Shown in pieces: positions 26,210-34,831 of a stretch of DNA of 64,000 nucleotides (position 1 is the first letter of the stretch; each line of letters opens with the position of its first letter). The translations under genes were made by a program, and so were the position numbers. Source of the DNA: Mariniphaga sp963747515 (GTDB lineage Bacteria > Bacteroidota > Bacteroidia > Bacteroidales > Prolixibacteraceae). The notes under the pieces are model-generated. The model ran no database searches. It was not told the origin of the DNA and saw only the letters and a program-made list of their open reading frames with translations. The stretch lies in assembly GCA_963747515.1 (NCBI GenBank), contig CAVVFN010000008.1:186001-250000 (forward strand), read 5' to 3'.

Positions 26210-27339
26210 TCAATTTCTTTATAATATACCAGCTCTTCCTCAATTAAACCGGGATGAAATATTTTTATTAAATCGCGTAAGATAAGATGCGGATTTACAG
26301 TTCCGCTTTCCCAGAAATCATTTCCACCATAGATGCTGAGCCGGTTGATGTTGTTGTACAATTTGCCTTCCCTGAACACCTTAAAACTTCCAAAACGCTG
26401 GTCGGCAGCGAGTATTTCTTTTTTTGAGGAAAGATTTCCCATATTTATCCATATATCAGCCCTGCCTCCCCAGTCAAGGGCATTTTCAAATGAAATAACA
26501 TAGCTTTCATGAGACGGATTATTTCTGCCAATATATTCTCCTCCTGCATCAGCAATCATATTGGCAAGATAGGAATTTCCTCCCGGAACCCACCACGAAT
26601 CTTTATAGGGCGAGCCTACCAATATTTTTGGTTTATGAATTCTTTCCGCTGCCAGACCTTTCAACCGGTTGTATTCCTCCACTACATGAGTGAAATATTC
26701 ATCAGCCTCTTCCTCCTTTTCAAAAAAAGTACCCATAAACCTTATCCAGCCGGCTTTGCCAAGAGGAGACTCTTCGAGATATTCGGCTACCATAACTGAA
26801 GGGATACCCAGCTCTTCCAATTTGTGACTCAGATTCATCACTTCACTTCCAATACCATAAAGCAAAACCAGATCCGGCTTCAGGTCAACAATCAGTTCAT
26901 AATTCAGGTTCTGCCCGTACCCTACATCAGGGACCCTTCCCTGTTCCATCCGCTTCCTGATATCCGGATTTGAAACATACCGGCTTCCTGATATTCCAAC
27001 CACAGCATTGTTTTCTCCCAATGCATCAAGATACGCCAGATGGGTGGTTGAAAGACAGACAACACGTTCAACCGGAGTTTTTATAATCCTCCGGCCTTTA
27101 AGTGAATCCCGGACCTCATGGTTCCTGTTTATCAGGTAGTATTCAAAAGAAATTTCTTTGGCTTTTTCCCAGGGTTCAGATACAATAAGTTTTTTTAAGC
27201 CAGTTTTTTTATCCAGTTCCTCAATCTGGAAACCATTCTCCCTTTCATCCCGAAAACCAGAAGTAACTTCCTTATTTTCAACATTTCCGCATGCTGAAAT
27301 TAACAGAACCCAAACAAACCAACTGTATAAAAAACGCAT
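26206..27339 (-). CDS. Metal-chelate ABC transporter, substrate-binding lipoprotein
   Basis: 377 aa. N-terminus MRFLYSWFVWVLLISAC has a lipobox (LISAC), so a lipoprotein facing the periplasm. PERVVCLSTTHLAYLDALG-type start of the PeriBP fold at about 95, then VVGISGS, DLKPDLVLLYG and a second lobe with VGSPYKDSWWVPGG. Cobalamin, haem or ferric siderophore are all possible; no riboswitch was seen upstream. Only 9 bp separate it from the secreted protease gene, which suggests one operon. Confidence 0.85.
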   Translation of the reverse strand: MRFLYSWFVWVLLISACGNVENKEVTSGFRDERENGFQIEELDKKTGLKKLIVSEPWEKAKEISFEYYLINRNHEVRDSLKGRRIIKTPVERVVCLSTTHLAYLDALGENNAVVGISGSRYVSNPDIRKRMEQGRVPDVGYGQNLNYELIVDLKPDLVLLYGIGSEVMNLSHKLEELGIPSVMVAEYLEESPLGKAGWIRFMGTFFEKEEEADEYFTHVVEEYNRLKGLAAERIHKPKILVGSPYKDSWWVPGGNSYLANMIADAGGEYIGRNNPSHESYVISFENALDWGGRADIWINMGNLSSKKEILAADQRFGSFKVFREGKLYNNINRLSIYGGNDFWESGTVNPHLILRDLIKIFHPGLIEEELVYYKEIE

Positions 27340-27348
27340 AACTAAAAA

Positions 27349-29547
27349 TTACCTGGGAATGTAAACAACTTTCTGAGAAAGGGTACCCACAGCCGCATTA
27401 AACCGCACAAAATAAACTCCGGGAATGTTTCCCGACAAATCCATTTGAATTTTTTTTCCCTCAAGGTTAAACTTTCTTACCCGGACCTCCTTACCCATAA
27501 GATTATAAACTTTAATATTTTCAGGAATAATAAGCTGCCCGGCTTCGAAGGTAAAAATATTTTGAGCAGGATTGGGATAAACAACCGATTCACCCGGCTT
27601 ATTGACCAGGGGGTGATAAGGTGAGGGTTCATTAACATTGCAGGCTAAAAGTTCAATTACATTTGTAATGGAAAATCCATCACTGTTGGCATTTTTAAAA
27701 TCATACCACGTATTATTTTGTTTAAACCAAAAGAAATTTTCTTTTCCCTCCGGGCGCAACGACTGATATACAACAAACTTCTCCTCCGGCTTCAACTTAC
27801 TCAGTTCAAAACCAACAAAAAATGTATCTGCCGGTTCTACTATACGGCTAAATCCGATAAAATTCATAGCATCGGACTCCAGGCTGTTGATCAATACTTT
27901 TTGTGAATAAATAACAGTTTCCGGTGAAAACCTGCCGTTATAAATTTTAACTGTAATTTCGCTGGAACTTAAGGGGCCCGACAACTGTATTAAACCTACC
28001 CCAAGTGAAATGCCCCGGAGTTGCTCCTCTCCCGGCACAGAAAAACGCTCGGCAAATTCTGTTACATTCAGGCTGTTGGTGCCCCCCCAAAAACCCGCTT
28101 CCCGGGTACCATCAAAAAGCACAACATTTTGGTACTCATCCGTATCATCAAGATGAGTAAAAGCCATACAAAACTCTTCCCCGGAGTAAAATCGTTTACC
28201 CGAAAGCCTTAATTTACCCGTTTTTAGTGGGTCGAGCCAGTATCTCAGCTGAAGGGAAGAATCGGAAGCATATTCCCATGCCATGTCCAACCGCGCAAAA
28301 TAATCGTTTTCCGGGTTAAAACATGAGGCTAATCCACCCGTGAGGGTTCCGATTACTTTTCCTGAAGTTTCAAATAATGCGCCTCCCGATGAGCCATCCT
28401 CTGTAACTCCTTCATCCCAACGGATAACCCTCAAAAATCCATAACGGGTATAATCTGATGAAAAACTTGAAATTACAGGCGGATTGTAGTCCATTGCAAA
28501 TTTCTTAATGTGTCCTTTGGGGTGATGTATGCTTAAGGAGGTATCAGGCAAATTGCCACTCCGATCCCATCCTGCAAAGTACGGCCGGAAATTGGGAGGA
28601 GGAATGCTGCTCATCTCAACCAGAGAAAAGTCAAGACTGTCGGAAAAAGCTTTCATTTCAGCACCCGAAATTGAATTTGAAGGATCCCCCTCAAGCGGTG
28701 CACAATAAGGACTTTCATAATTAAATGTAAAGAGGGAAGTTGCTGCATATTCCGGCCGGTCGTAACAATGAGCCGCAGACAAAACAAAAGGCCGCTTTTT
28801 ATCTGCGGTACTGTTCATCAATGTACCCGAACAAACTTCCTTACCGTTCACAATTATCCGGCACACTGCATCTCTCGCATCATGCCATCTTTCAGCAATG
28901 TCGCAATTGACATCCACATTGCATAAACCTGCTGTTTCTCCTATGGGCTTGCGTTCATCATATTTTAATAAATCCACATAATCGTGGTTCACCCGGGAAA
29001 TAACAAATCCATCTGATGTATTCTGCCCTGCAGGAACTTCATATTGAACTGTTAATTCATCTCCGGGTAAAGGAGAAATTGCAAATTTTCCCCACTTATT
29101 GTTGTTTTCCGATGTAAATGCACCAAGAATATATTTTTCATCTTCATTAAAAAGGAATAAACGGGCGCCTTCGGGAAGCAGGAAATCATCCAAAATCAAA
29201 TTCAGAGAATATGCTCCAACCGATTTTATTTTTATCCTCCATACATCAAATCCATTTACCCCGCGTATCCAGGCGCCAGCGTTCCCGGGAGATAAGTTCA
29301 CTTCAAATCCATGAGCAAACTGAAAAGGCTTTAATCTGGGTGCATGTTTCTGCTGTTCTTCATAATAAAGTTTAAGGTCACGATTAATAACCGAAGGCAT
29401 TACGATTTCAGAAATGCCACCACTCTTTAGAGCAGGAACATCAAGGGGTCGTCCCCCTTGAGAAATCTGCCCTGTTGCAAATTCCACCCTAAGAAAAATA
29501 CAGGCAACTGCAAGTAGGACCCAACGCATTGTTTTCTTTTTCGCCAA
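27349..29547 (-). CDS. Secreted trypsin-like (lysyl endopeptidase-like) protease with T9SS sorting domain
   Basis: 732 aa. Signal peptide (1-26); pro-region to about 215; then a chymotrypsin-fold domain with VLSAAHC (His260), DSLDFSLVEM (Asp306) and EDGSSGGALF (Ser387 in GxSGG). Cys-rich CNVDVNCD and CR..VCSGTL resemble Achromobacter lysyl endopeptidase. A later beta domain (about 455-640) is followed by a type A C-terminal sorting domain (VVYPNPAQNIFTFEA to KVVYIPR), the T9SS signal. It is exported to the cell surface or medium. It precedes the metal-chelate importer genes by 9 bp. Confidence 0.9.
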   Translation of the reverse strand: MAKKKTMRWVLLAVACIFLRVEFATGQISQGGRPLDVPALKSGGISEIVMPSVINRDLKLYYEEQQKHAPRLKPFQFAHGFEVNLSPGNAGAWIRGVNGFDVWRIKIKSVGAYSLNLILDDFLLPEGARLFLFNEDEKYILGAFTSENNNKWGKFAISPLPGDELTVQYEVPAGQNTSDGFVISRVNHDYVDLLKYDERKPIGETAGLCNVDVNCDIAERWHDARDAVCRIIVNGKEVCSGTLMNSTADKKRPFVLSAAHCYDRPEYAATSLFTFNYESPYCAPLEGDPSNSISGAEMKAFSDSLDFSLVEMSSIPPPNFRPYFAGWDRSGNLPDTSLSIHHPKGHIKKFAMDYNPPVISSFSSDYTRYGFLRVIRWDEGVTEDGSSGGALFETSGKVIGTLTGGLASCFNPENDYFARLDMAWEYASDSSLQLRYWLDPLKTGKLRLSGKRFYSGEEFCMAFTHLDDTDEYQNVVLFDGTREAGFWGGTNSLNVTEFAERFSVPGEEQLRGISLGVGLIQLSGPLSSSEITVKIYNGRFSPETVIYSQKVLINSLESDAMNFIGFSRIVEPADTFFVGFELSKLKPEEKFVVYQSLRPEGKENFFWFKQNNTWYDFKNANSDGFSITNVIELLACNVNEPSPYHPLVNKPGESVVYPNPAQNIFTFEAGQLIIPENIKVYNLMGKEVRVRKFNLEGKKIQMDLSGNIPGVYFVRFNAAVGTLSQKVVYIPR

Positions 29548-29683
29548 AGTTAATATTTATAATCAGAGGACAATTTCTTCCATTTTTAAATTGTAAAAGG
29601 CAGCATTAAACAGGAAAAATTGATATTTTGCATTTCATAAAAACAACTAAAATAAGCCCGGCAAATTTATAAGAAAATTTACT
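29548..29683. promoter_or_regulatory. Divergent promoter region between protease operon and editing-domain gene
   Basis: 136 bp between two outward-facing starts, AT-rich; promoters for both directions must lie here. No exact TAnnTTTG was picked out. Confidence 0.4.
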
Positions 29684-30097
29684 ATGAAAGTGCTCGCCAT
29701 GTATGTTGATGAATTCAGTTATGTTCCGGCTCAGAAAAACCTGAAAGAGGCAGAGGACGTTACTAAAGGGGAAAGCTATTCCGGTTCGGTCCTTGCCTTT
29801 ATCCAGGTGGAAAAGAACGACGAGGAGTATGATGTAAAAAGCAGGGAAAAGAAGTTGGTAAACCATTTGAAATGGGTAGCGCGCAAAAATGACTGCAAAA
29901 AAATAATTCTTCATTCATTTGCCCATCTTTCCGAGTCAAAAGCCGCCGTGAAATTCACAAAAGAAATTTTCGACCTGGCCGAACAGCGGCTGCAGAACGG
30001 AGGCTTTGCCGCGACCCAAACTCCCTTTGGATATTTTCTGGATTTACAGATTAAAGCACCCGGCCATTCGCTGGCCCGGATATGGGCATCGCTTTAG
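29684..30097 (+). CDS. Stand-alone archaeal-type threonyl-tRNA synthetase editing domain
   Basis: 137 aa, one domain. MKVLAMYVDEFSYVPA and the block KKIILHSFAHLSESKA match the archaeal ThrRS editing domain (PF08915, D-Tyr-tRNA deacylase fold), as does the C-terminal ATQTPFGYFLDL. In archaea this domain removes serine mischarged on tRNA-Thr. Here no synthetase domain follows: stop at 30097. Works in the cytoplasm if functional. No partner gene in operon; the next gene is convergent. Confidence 0.8.
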   Translation: MKVLAMYVDEFSYVPAQKNLKEAEDVTKGESYSGSVLAFIQVEKNDEEYDVKSREKKLVNHLKWVARKNDCKKIILHSFAHLSESKAAVKFTKEIFDLAEQRLQNGGFAATQTPFGYFLDLQIKAPGHSLARIWASL

Positions 30098-30240
30098 CAG
30101 CAGTTTTGGAATCCCTTTCCTGTATTGGTTCCCGACCACAGACCAATCAAACGCTCATGTAAAAGTTCTGAATATCGGTTTCTGCTTTTATTAAAGGCAT
30201 AGCTATTTGGAAAATTATATTGTAACCACCTGGTATTGTA

Positions 30241-31209
30241 TTAATCTTTAACCTTCAAATTTGTTTTAATGGCAGCATGAAACCTGTCGGAAAAATCTCC
30301 TCCGGCTTTTTTTAACGTACTTCCATAAGCAAAATGAACATAACGGGTATTTTCCATCCACATCACCTGCAACGGATTGTTTTTTTCAGCACCCCTTACA
30401 GCAAAAGGGCGAACATTATCCTTTGAAGAATCTGAGGTAATTTTTTCTATTCTCCAGCTTTTTCCCTTGGTATTGCTTTTCCATCTTTCAATCTCAAAAA
30501 CAGAATTTCTTTGAACTGCAAGGTAAAGTATACCCGGCGATTCATGGTCGATGCTGATTCCGCCGGAATAATAAGGCTCGGTTTCTTTTGCACCTTCCAT
30601 TGTTTCAGGAAACCAGCTGCCTGAATCGATCAGGTCATAATTTTTCCATCCTTTTTTATCCCATATTGCATAGCAATAAATATGGTTAAATGTCGAAGGA
30701 TATTTTGTATAGGCAATTACCGGATTGCCTTCTTTTGTCTGTGCAATATCCCAGTTCCAGGCCCTTGCCTTCCTATCGTCTTTTTTTGCCTCGTAAACCA
30801 GGTCAGCTTCTGCAGGCTGAATCGGAAGCTCATCCATATCCTTGATTTTTGAACCATCGGCCTTCCGGAAACTCCCTTTTTCGTAATAAAAATAATAAAT
30901 ATTGTTCTCCTCTTCTTTTAACGGATGCCCGTCGGTAAGCGTAAAATGAATGCGGTTCTTTCCATCGGAATACACCTTTACATAGGGGCGCCGGAAGCTG
31001 TATATGCGTTCTGGCATAAAGAAGATCTTTCCTGTAGTCCAGGTATTGCCATTATCATCGGAAGAAGAAAAGCTGGGCTTTCCGTCGACTCCCCTCCAGA
31101 AAAGATAGATGCGGCCATTTTCACCCGAAAGTTTCACCGGGTTTGTATAGGTGTGGTTCATACTTCCCAAATGCTCCAAAGCAGGATCGTTCAGGTGCAA
31201 CTCCTTCAC
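30241..31209 (-). pseudogene. BNR_4 beta-propeller protein, C-terminal frame (frameshifted gene)
   Basis: 322 aa from MKELHLNDPALEHLG. It shows propeller blades with Asp-box-like SSSDDNGNTWTTGK and RWKSNTKGKSWRIEK. It continues the gene at 31211-31654: the upstream frame ends EDIDKLG and stop, while one base shifted the DNA reads WGEVKELHLNDP into this frame. BNR_4 propellers occur in polysaccharide lyases and glycosidases of Bacteroidota. Three sulfatases occur elsewhere in the window, but no direct link is shown. Confidence 0.7.
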
Positions 31210-31210
31210 T

Positions 31211-31654
31211 TCACCCCAACTTGTCTATATCCTCCGGGTGGTTTGATTTAATCAAAAACAGCGGCTGCACTCCCTGCATATGCCTGTTAAAAAAAACCAG
31301 CAAATAGCCTTCTTCATCAAAAAGAATGGATGGATTATCATGATCGTCGATCTCCAGATCGTCGTAAATTAGGGTTGTTTTAATTTCTTGTGTTTCATGA
31401 TCATAATAACCTATATAAACATCTCCAAAGTTATCAATCCAGCCGGCATAGGTTCTTTTATTCTTCCCTTCGTAATAAACTGCACGGGGATCGGAAAACC
31501 AACACCAGGCACCATTCGAAGTCATCGACAGGTACCTGTCGGATTCGGAACCCTTCTCTTCTTTCCCAGAATAGGTAACAAGTTCCTGAGATAGTAAGCT
31601 GTGATTTAAAGCCAGAAGAGATACTAAAAACAGAACCATCCGAAACTTATTCAT
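31211..31654 (-). pseudogene. BNR_4 beta-propeller protein, N-terminal frame with signal peptide
   Basis: 147 aa: Sec signal (MNKFRMVLFLVSLLALNHSLLSQ) and the family block GAWCWFSDPRAVYY, TYAGWIDNFGDVYIGYY and DDHDNPSILFDEEGYLLVFF. The frame terminates at LG* because of a single extra base near 31217 (GTTGGG for GTGGGG/ATGGGG-like context). Full gene would be about 470 aa, which is normal for this group. Could be a true mutation or a sequencing error. Confidence 0.7.
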
Positions 31655-31848
31655 TGCATTTATTTTTATACGTTATAAACCGGAATTAAATCCAATTCTG
31701 CATCAGCATCGGTCATTTCATCAACATTATTCTTCGTTTTAAAAGTATAAAAATGAAATTTGGTTTCCTCCTTTTTTTAAAAAAAAACATCAAAATTTGG
31801 TAATTTCACAAAGTCATCTGCAAATAATGTGGAAACAACCTGGAGCAT

Positions 31849-33381
31849 TTAATTAGCCCATTCAGGAACTGTATTAATAAAAACTTCAAAAATTTTACCG
31901 ATTAAAAGATAGGTCATTAATGTTATAATTAGCACACCTATAAAATTTAATGAAAATCCGGTTCGCATCATCCTGCGAACGGTCACACGTCCTGTTCCAA
32001 AAATGATGGCGTTTGGAGGGGTTGCAGTTGGCAGCATAAATGCCAGGGAGGAGGCAATCGTAGCCGGAATCATGAATAAAAGAGGATTATCGCCTGTAGC
32101 CAGGGCAATACTGGCAAATACAGGAAGAAGCATCTGAGTGGATGCTACATTCGATGTAAGTTCGGTGAGTAATGACATCAAGGTAACAATGGTTAACACG
32201 AAAATAATTGAAGGTATTCCTGAAAGCCAGGTAAGTTGTTCTCCAAACCAGAGTGCCAGGCCCGATTGTTCAAATCCAAGAGCGAGGGCAAATCCACCGC
32301 CAAACAGCAACACAATATTCCAGGGCAGCCGGTTGGCTGTTTCCCAATCCATAATCTTTTTTCCATCCTGGCTCTTTGCGGGCCATATAAAAAGAATTAA
32401 TGACATGAAAATGGCCACTGTGCCGTCGTTTATATAACCGGGACTTTCAAACAACGATGCCCAGCCCTTAAAAGTAAAACTGTCGGAACTGATTTCCGAA
32501 CGGGTAATCCATAAGCAGGCAAGTACTACAAATAAAACAAACACTACCTTTTCCTCGTAAGTTGCCTTGCCCAATTCTTTCAGCTGTATTTTAAACGTAT
32601 CTGCCGAAAGGCTGTTCCATTTTTCGCGCGGACGAAAAAGAAGGTAAAGCAGAAGAAATGCAGCAATAAACATTACAATGGTAATAGGAAATGCGAACAG
32701 AAACCACTGGGTAAATGAAATTTCGGGTGCAGAGGGAAAAAGTACCGCAAAGATGCGCACAAATATCAGATTGGTAGGAGTACCTACCAGTGTGGCAATT
32801 CCTCCGATGGATGAACTGTATGCAATACTTAAAAGTAAACCAAGTGCATAATTTGAAATTTTCTCTCTTCCAACACTTTCTTCTATTTTAAAAATAATTG
32901 AAGTGACAATAGGTATCATCATCATGGTAGTGGCAGTATTTGATATCCACATAGAGAGAATCATGGAAGCAGCCATGAATCCAAAAAGAATACGGGCCGG
33001 GCTCACTCCAACCCATTTAAGTATAATAAGGGCAATACGTTTGTGCAGATTCCACTTCTCCATAGCCAAGGCCATAACAAAGCCGCCGATAAAAAGAAAA
33101 ATAATGTGATTGATGTATGCTTCAGAAACTGCTTTGCCGTCGGTAATGCCCAAAATTGGAAAGGCTGCAATTGGCACAAGCGCTGTTACCGATAACGGAA
33201 GCGCTTCAGAAACCCACCAGATAGCCATAAGCATGGCTACAGCAAAGGTTCGGGTAATCTCAGGCTTGCCCGGCTCAAGATCAGCAAAAAAAAGTATCAT
33301 TAAAAAAACAGCAACTCCGGCCAGCAACCCTAAAGTACTCCTTCTGTTCTGAGGGGATTTTTTCATTCGCAGTTTTATCAT
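31849..33381 (-). CDS. DASS/SLC13 family sodium:carboxylate transporter
   Basis: 510 aa, about 12 membrane segments. SLC13 marks: FVMALAMEKWNLHKRIAL; ISNTATTMMMIPI (the first SNT substrate/Na+ motif); GGIATLVGTPTN; WNIVLLFGGGFALA; LTSNVASTQMLLP (the second SNT-like motif); and LPTATPPNAIIFG. Imports di- or tricarboxylates or sulfate with Na+ at the inner membrane. It suits an organism that also has Na+-NQR. No adjacent partner genes. Confidence 0.92.
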   Translation of the reverse strand: MIKLRMKKSPQNRRSTLGLLAGVAVFLMILFFADLEPGKPEITRTFAVAMLMAIWWVSEALPLSVTALVPIAAFPILGITDGKAVSEAYINHIIFLFIGGFVMALAMEKWNLHKRIALIILKWVGVSPARILFGFMAASMILSMWISNTATTMMMIPIVTSIIFKIEESVGREKISNYALGLLLSIAYSSSIGGIATLVGTPTNLIFVRIFAVLFPSAPEISFTQWFLFAFPITIVMFIAAFLLLYLLFRPREKWNSLSADTFKIQLKELGKATYEEKVVFVLFVVLACLWITRSEISSDSFTFKGWASLFESPGYINDGTVAIFMSLILFIWPAKSQDGKKIMDWETANRLPWNIVLLFGGGFALALGFEQSGLALWFGEQLTWLSGIPSIIFVLTIVTLMSLLTELTSNVASTQMLLPVFASIALATGDNPLLFMIPATIASSLAFMLPTATPPNAIIFGTGRVTVRRMMRTGFSLNFIGVLIITLMTYLLIGKIFEVFINTVPEWAN

Positions 33382-33543
33382 AAAATCAGGTTTAACGATA
33401 TCTCAGAATCGGTGTTTTTTTTCTATACCTATATACAGTCATTAAAAAGTTAAAAATAGTTTTTATATGAATACATCCTGTGTCATGCCATGTGGATTTA
33501 ACCGTTTATGCAAAAAAAAACAGAAAAAAACATAGAGGTAGCT

Positions 33544-34266
33544 CTAATTAAATAATGTTCTCGCATAATTTAAGGATTCCGGTTTTCCGGCATCCAGCCA
33601 AAAATCGGACGGATCAAAATATCCCTTTATAACCTGTTCATTCGCAAGATTAAGGTACAAATCGGTCATGGAAAAACGATCTTCTTTTGGCATCAGGTTT
33701 ACTATTTTGGGATTCACAATATGTATTCCACTGAAAGCCATTTCGATGGCATCATTAAACTGCTCCGGAACTGAAATTCTTTTTTCGCCCGTTTTTTTAT
33801 TCACCCATCCCACCAGTCTCTTTTCGCTGTCAAATTTAAAATACCGCTGGGTTTCCCTGTTTCTGACCACCAGGGTAGCCAGTGCTCCCGAGTTCAAATG
33901 TTCCTGATGCAGGGCATAAATATTGACACTACTCAGCACATCCACATTATACATAAGAATGGGTTCATCAGAATTTCCAAACAGGGGAGCTGCCTTCTTC
34001 AAAGCTCCTCCTGTTTCAAGCAGTTTGGAGCTTTCATCCGAAATCTTAACATTTACGCCAAAACTACGGCTATTTAAAAAACCAATTATTAAATCCGGAA
34101 AATGATGAACATTCACAACAATTTCAGAAATCCCCTCCCGCTGTAGCTTTTCAACGACATGCTGCAGCAAGGGTTTCCCCCCAACTTCAACAAGTGCTTT
34201 TGGCCGGTCGCGGGTTTCCTCTTTTAACCTTGTTCCAAGTCCGGCAGAAAAAACAAGAGCTTTCAT
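33544..34266 (-). CDS. Sugar-1-phosphate nucleotidyltransferase
   Basis: 240 aa, single domain, N-terminus KALVFSAGLGTRLKEETRDRPKALVEVGGKPLLQ-type (positions 2-35): the GxGxR-PK nucleotide-binding signature. YNVDVLSS holds the metal Asp. No C-terminal left-handed helix, so it is like MurNAc-1-P uridylyl or mannose-1-P guanylyltransferases of short form. Substrate not determinable. Overlaps nothing; DUF4293 gene 5 bp upstream in the same direction, so likely co-transcribed. Confidence 0.85.
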   Translation of the reverse strand: MKALVFSAGLGTRLKEETRDRPKALVEVGGKPLLQHVVEKLQREGISEIVVNVHHFPDLIIGFLNSRSFGVNVKISDESSKLLETGGALKKAAPLFGNSDEPILMYNVDVLSSVNIYALHQEHLNSGALATLVVRNRETQRYFKFDSEKRLVGWVNKKTGEKRISVPEQFNDAIEMAFSGIHIVNPKIVNLMPKEDRFSMTDLYLNLANEQVIKGYFDPSDFWLDAGKPESLNYARTLFN

Positions 34267-34271
34267 AGGGG

Positions 34272-34715
34272 TTACCTTATCCGATCCAAACTTCGAACCA
34301 GTGCCTCATCTTTACCTATTGCCCGAATGGCGAGATAATCAAGAATAGCTGCTATCAGCGGGAATATCATAGGAATTTTATAGGCAACCTCTGCATTCTG
34401 AAAACCTGCATAGATAAAATAAAAAAAAATGCCCAACAGCCCCAACAGCAAAATAAAAGTAAATGCCAGGAACCTTATCTGCCTTATACGGCGCTTATAC
34501 ATAAATATAACCACTATATGAAGAAGGGTAATTAATCCAATGAATGCCATAACAGGCAATCCGTTAAAAACTATCTGGTCACCGCTGGTTATACCCATGG
34601 CATTGAAAACATAGAGCTCGCCATTTACTGCAAGCTCTGCAAAATCAAGCTGAAGGAGCAGGCCTGTGAGTACAGCAGCGATAAATATATATACGGTTTG
34701 AATTCGTTGAATCAT
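34272..34715 (-). CDS. DUF4293 family membrane protein
   Basis: 147 aa with four membrane helices. MIQRIQTVYIFIAAVLTGLLL is the typical DUF4293 start, a family restricted to Bacteroidota. Function unknown. In operon with the nucleotidyltransferase (5 bp). ATG start at 34715. Confidence 0.85.
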   Translation of the reverse strand: MIQRIQTVYIFIAAVLTGLLLQLDFAELAVNGELYVFNAMGITSGDQIVFNGLPVMAFIGLITLLHIVVIFMYKRRIRQIRFLAFTFILLLGLLGIFFYFIYAGFQNAEVAYKIPMIFPLIAAILDYLAIRAIGKDEALVRSLDRIR

Positions 34716-34831
34716 ATTCCTGCAAATTAAAAATTAGTTTATTCCTCATTTTTGGGTAAAATTACAAATTATTTTTAAGCTGAATTTCCTGTTTTCATAA
34801 TGAAAAGACTGCATCGGAATAGAAATGCACC

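Noticed and set aside
27340..29683. Cobalamin riboswitch ahead of the BtuF-like gene
   Set aside because: Only 9 bp precede that gene, and the 136 bp before the protease gene show no B12-box or conserved structure that I can see.
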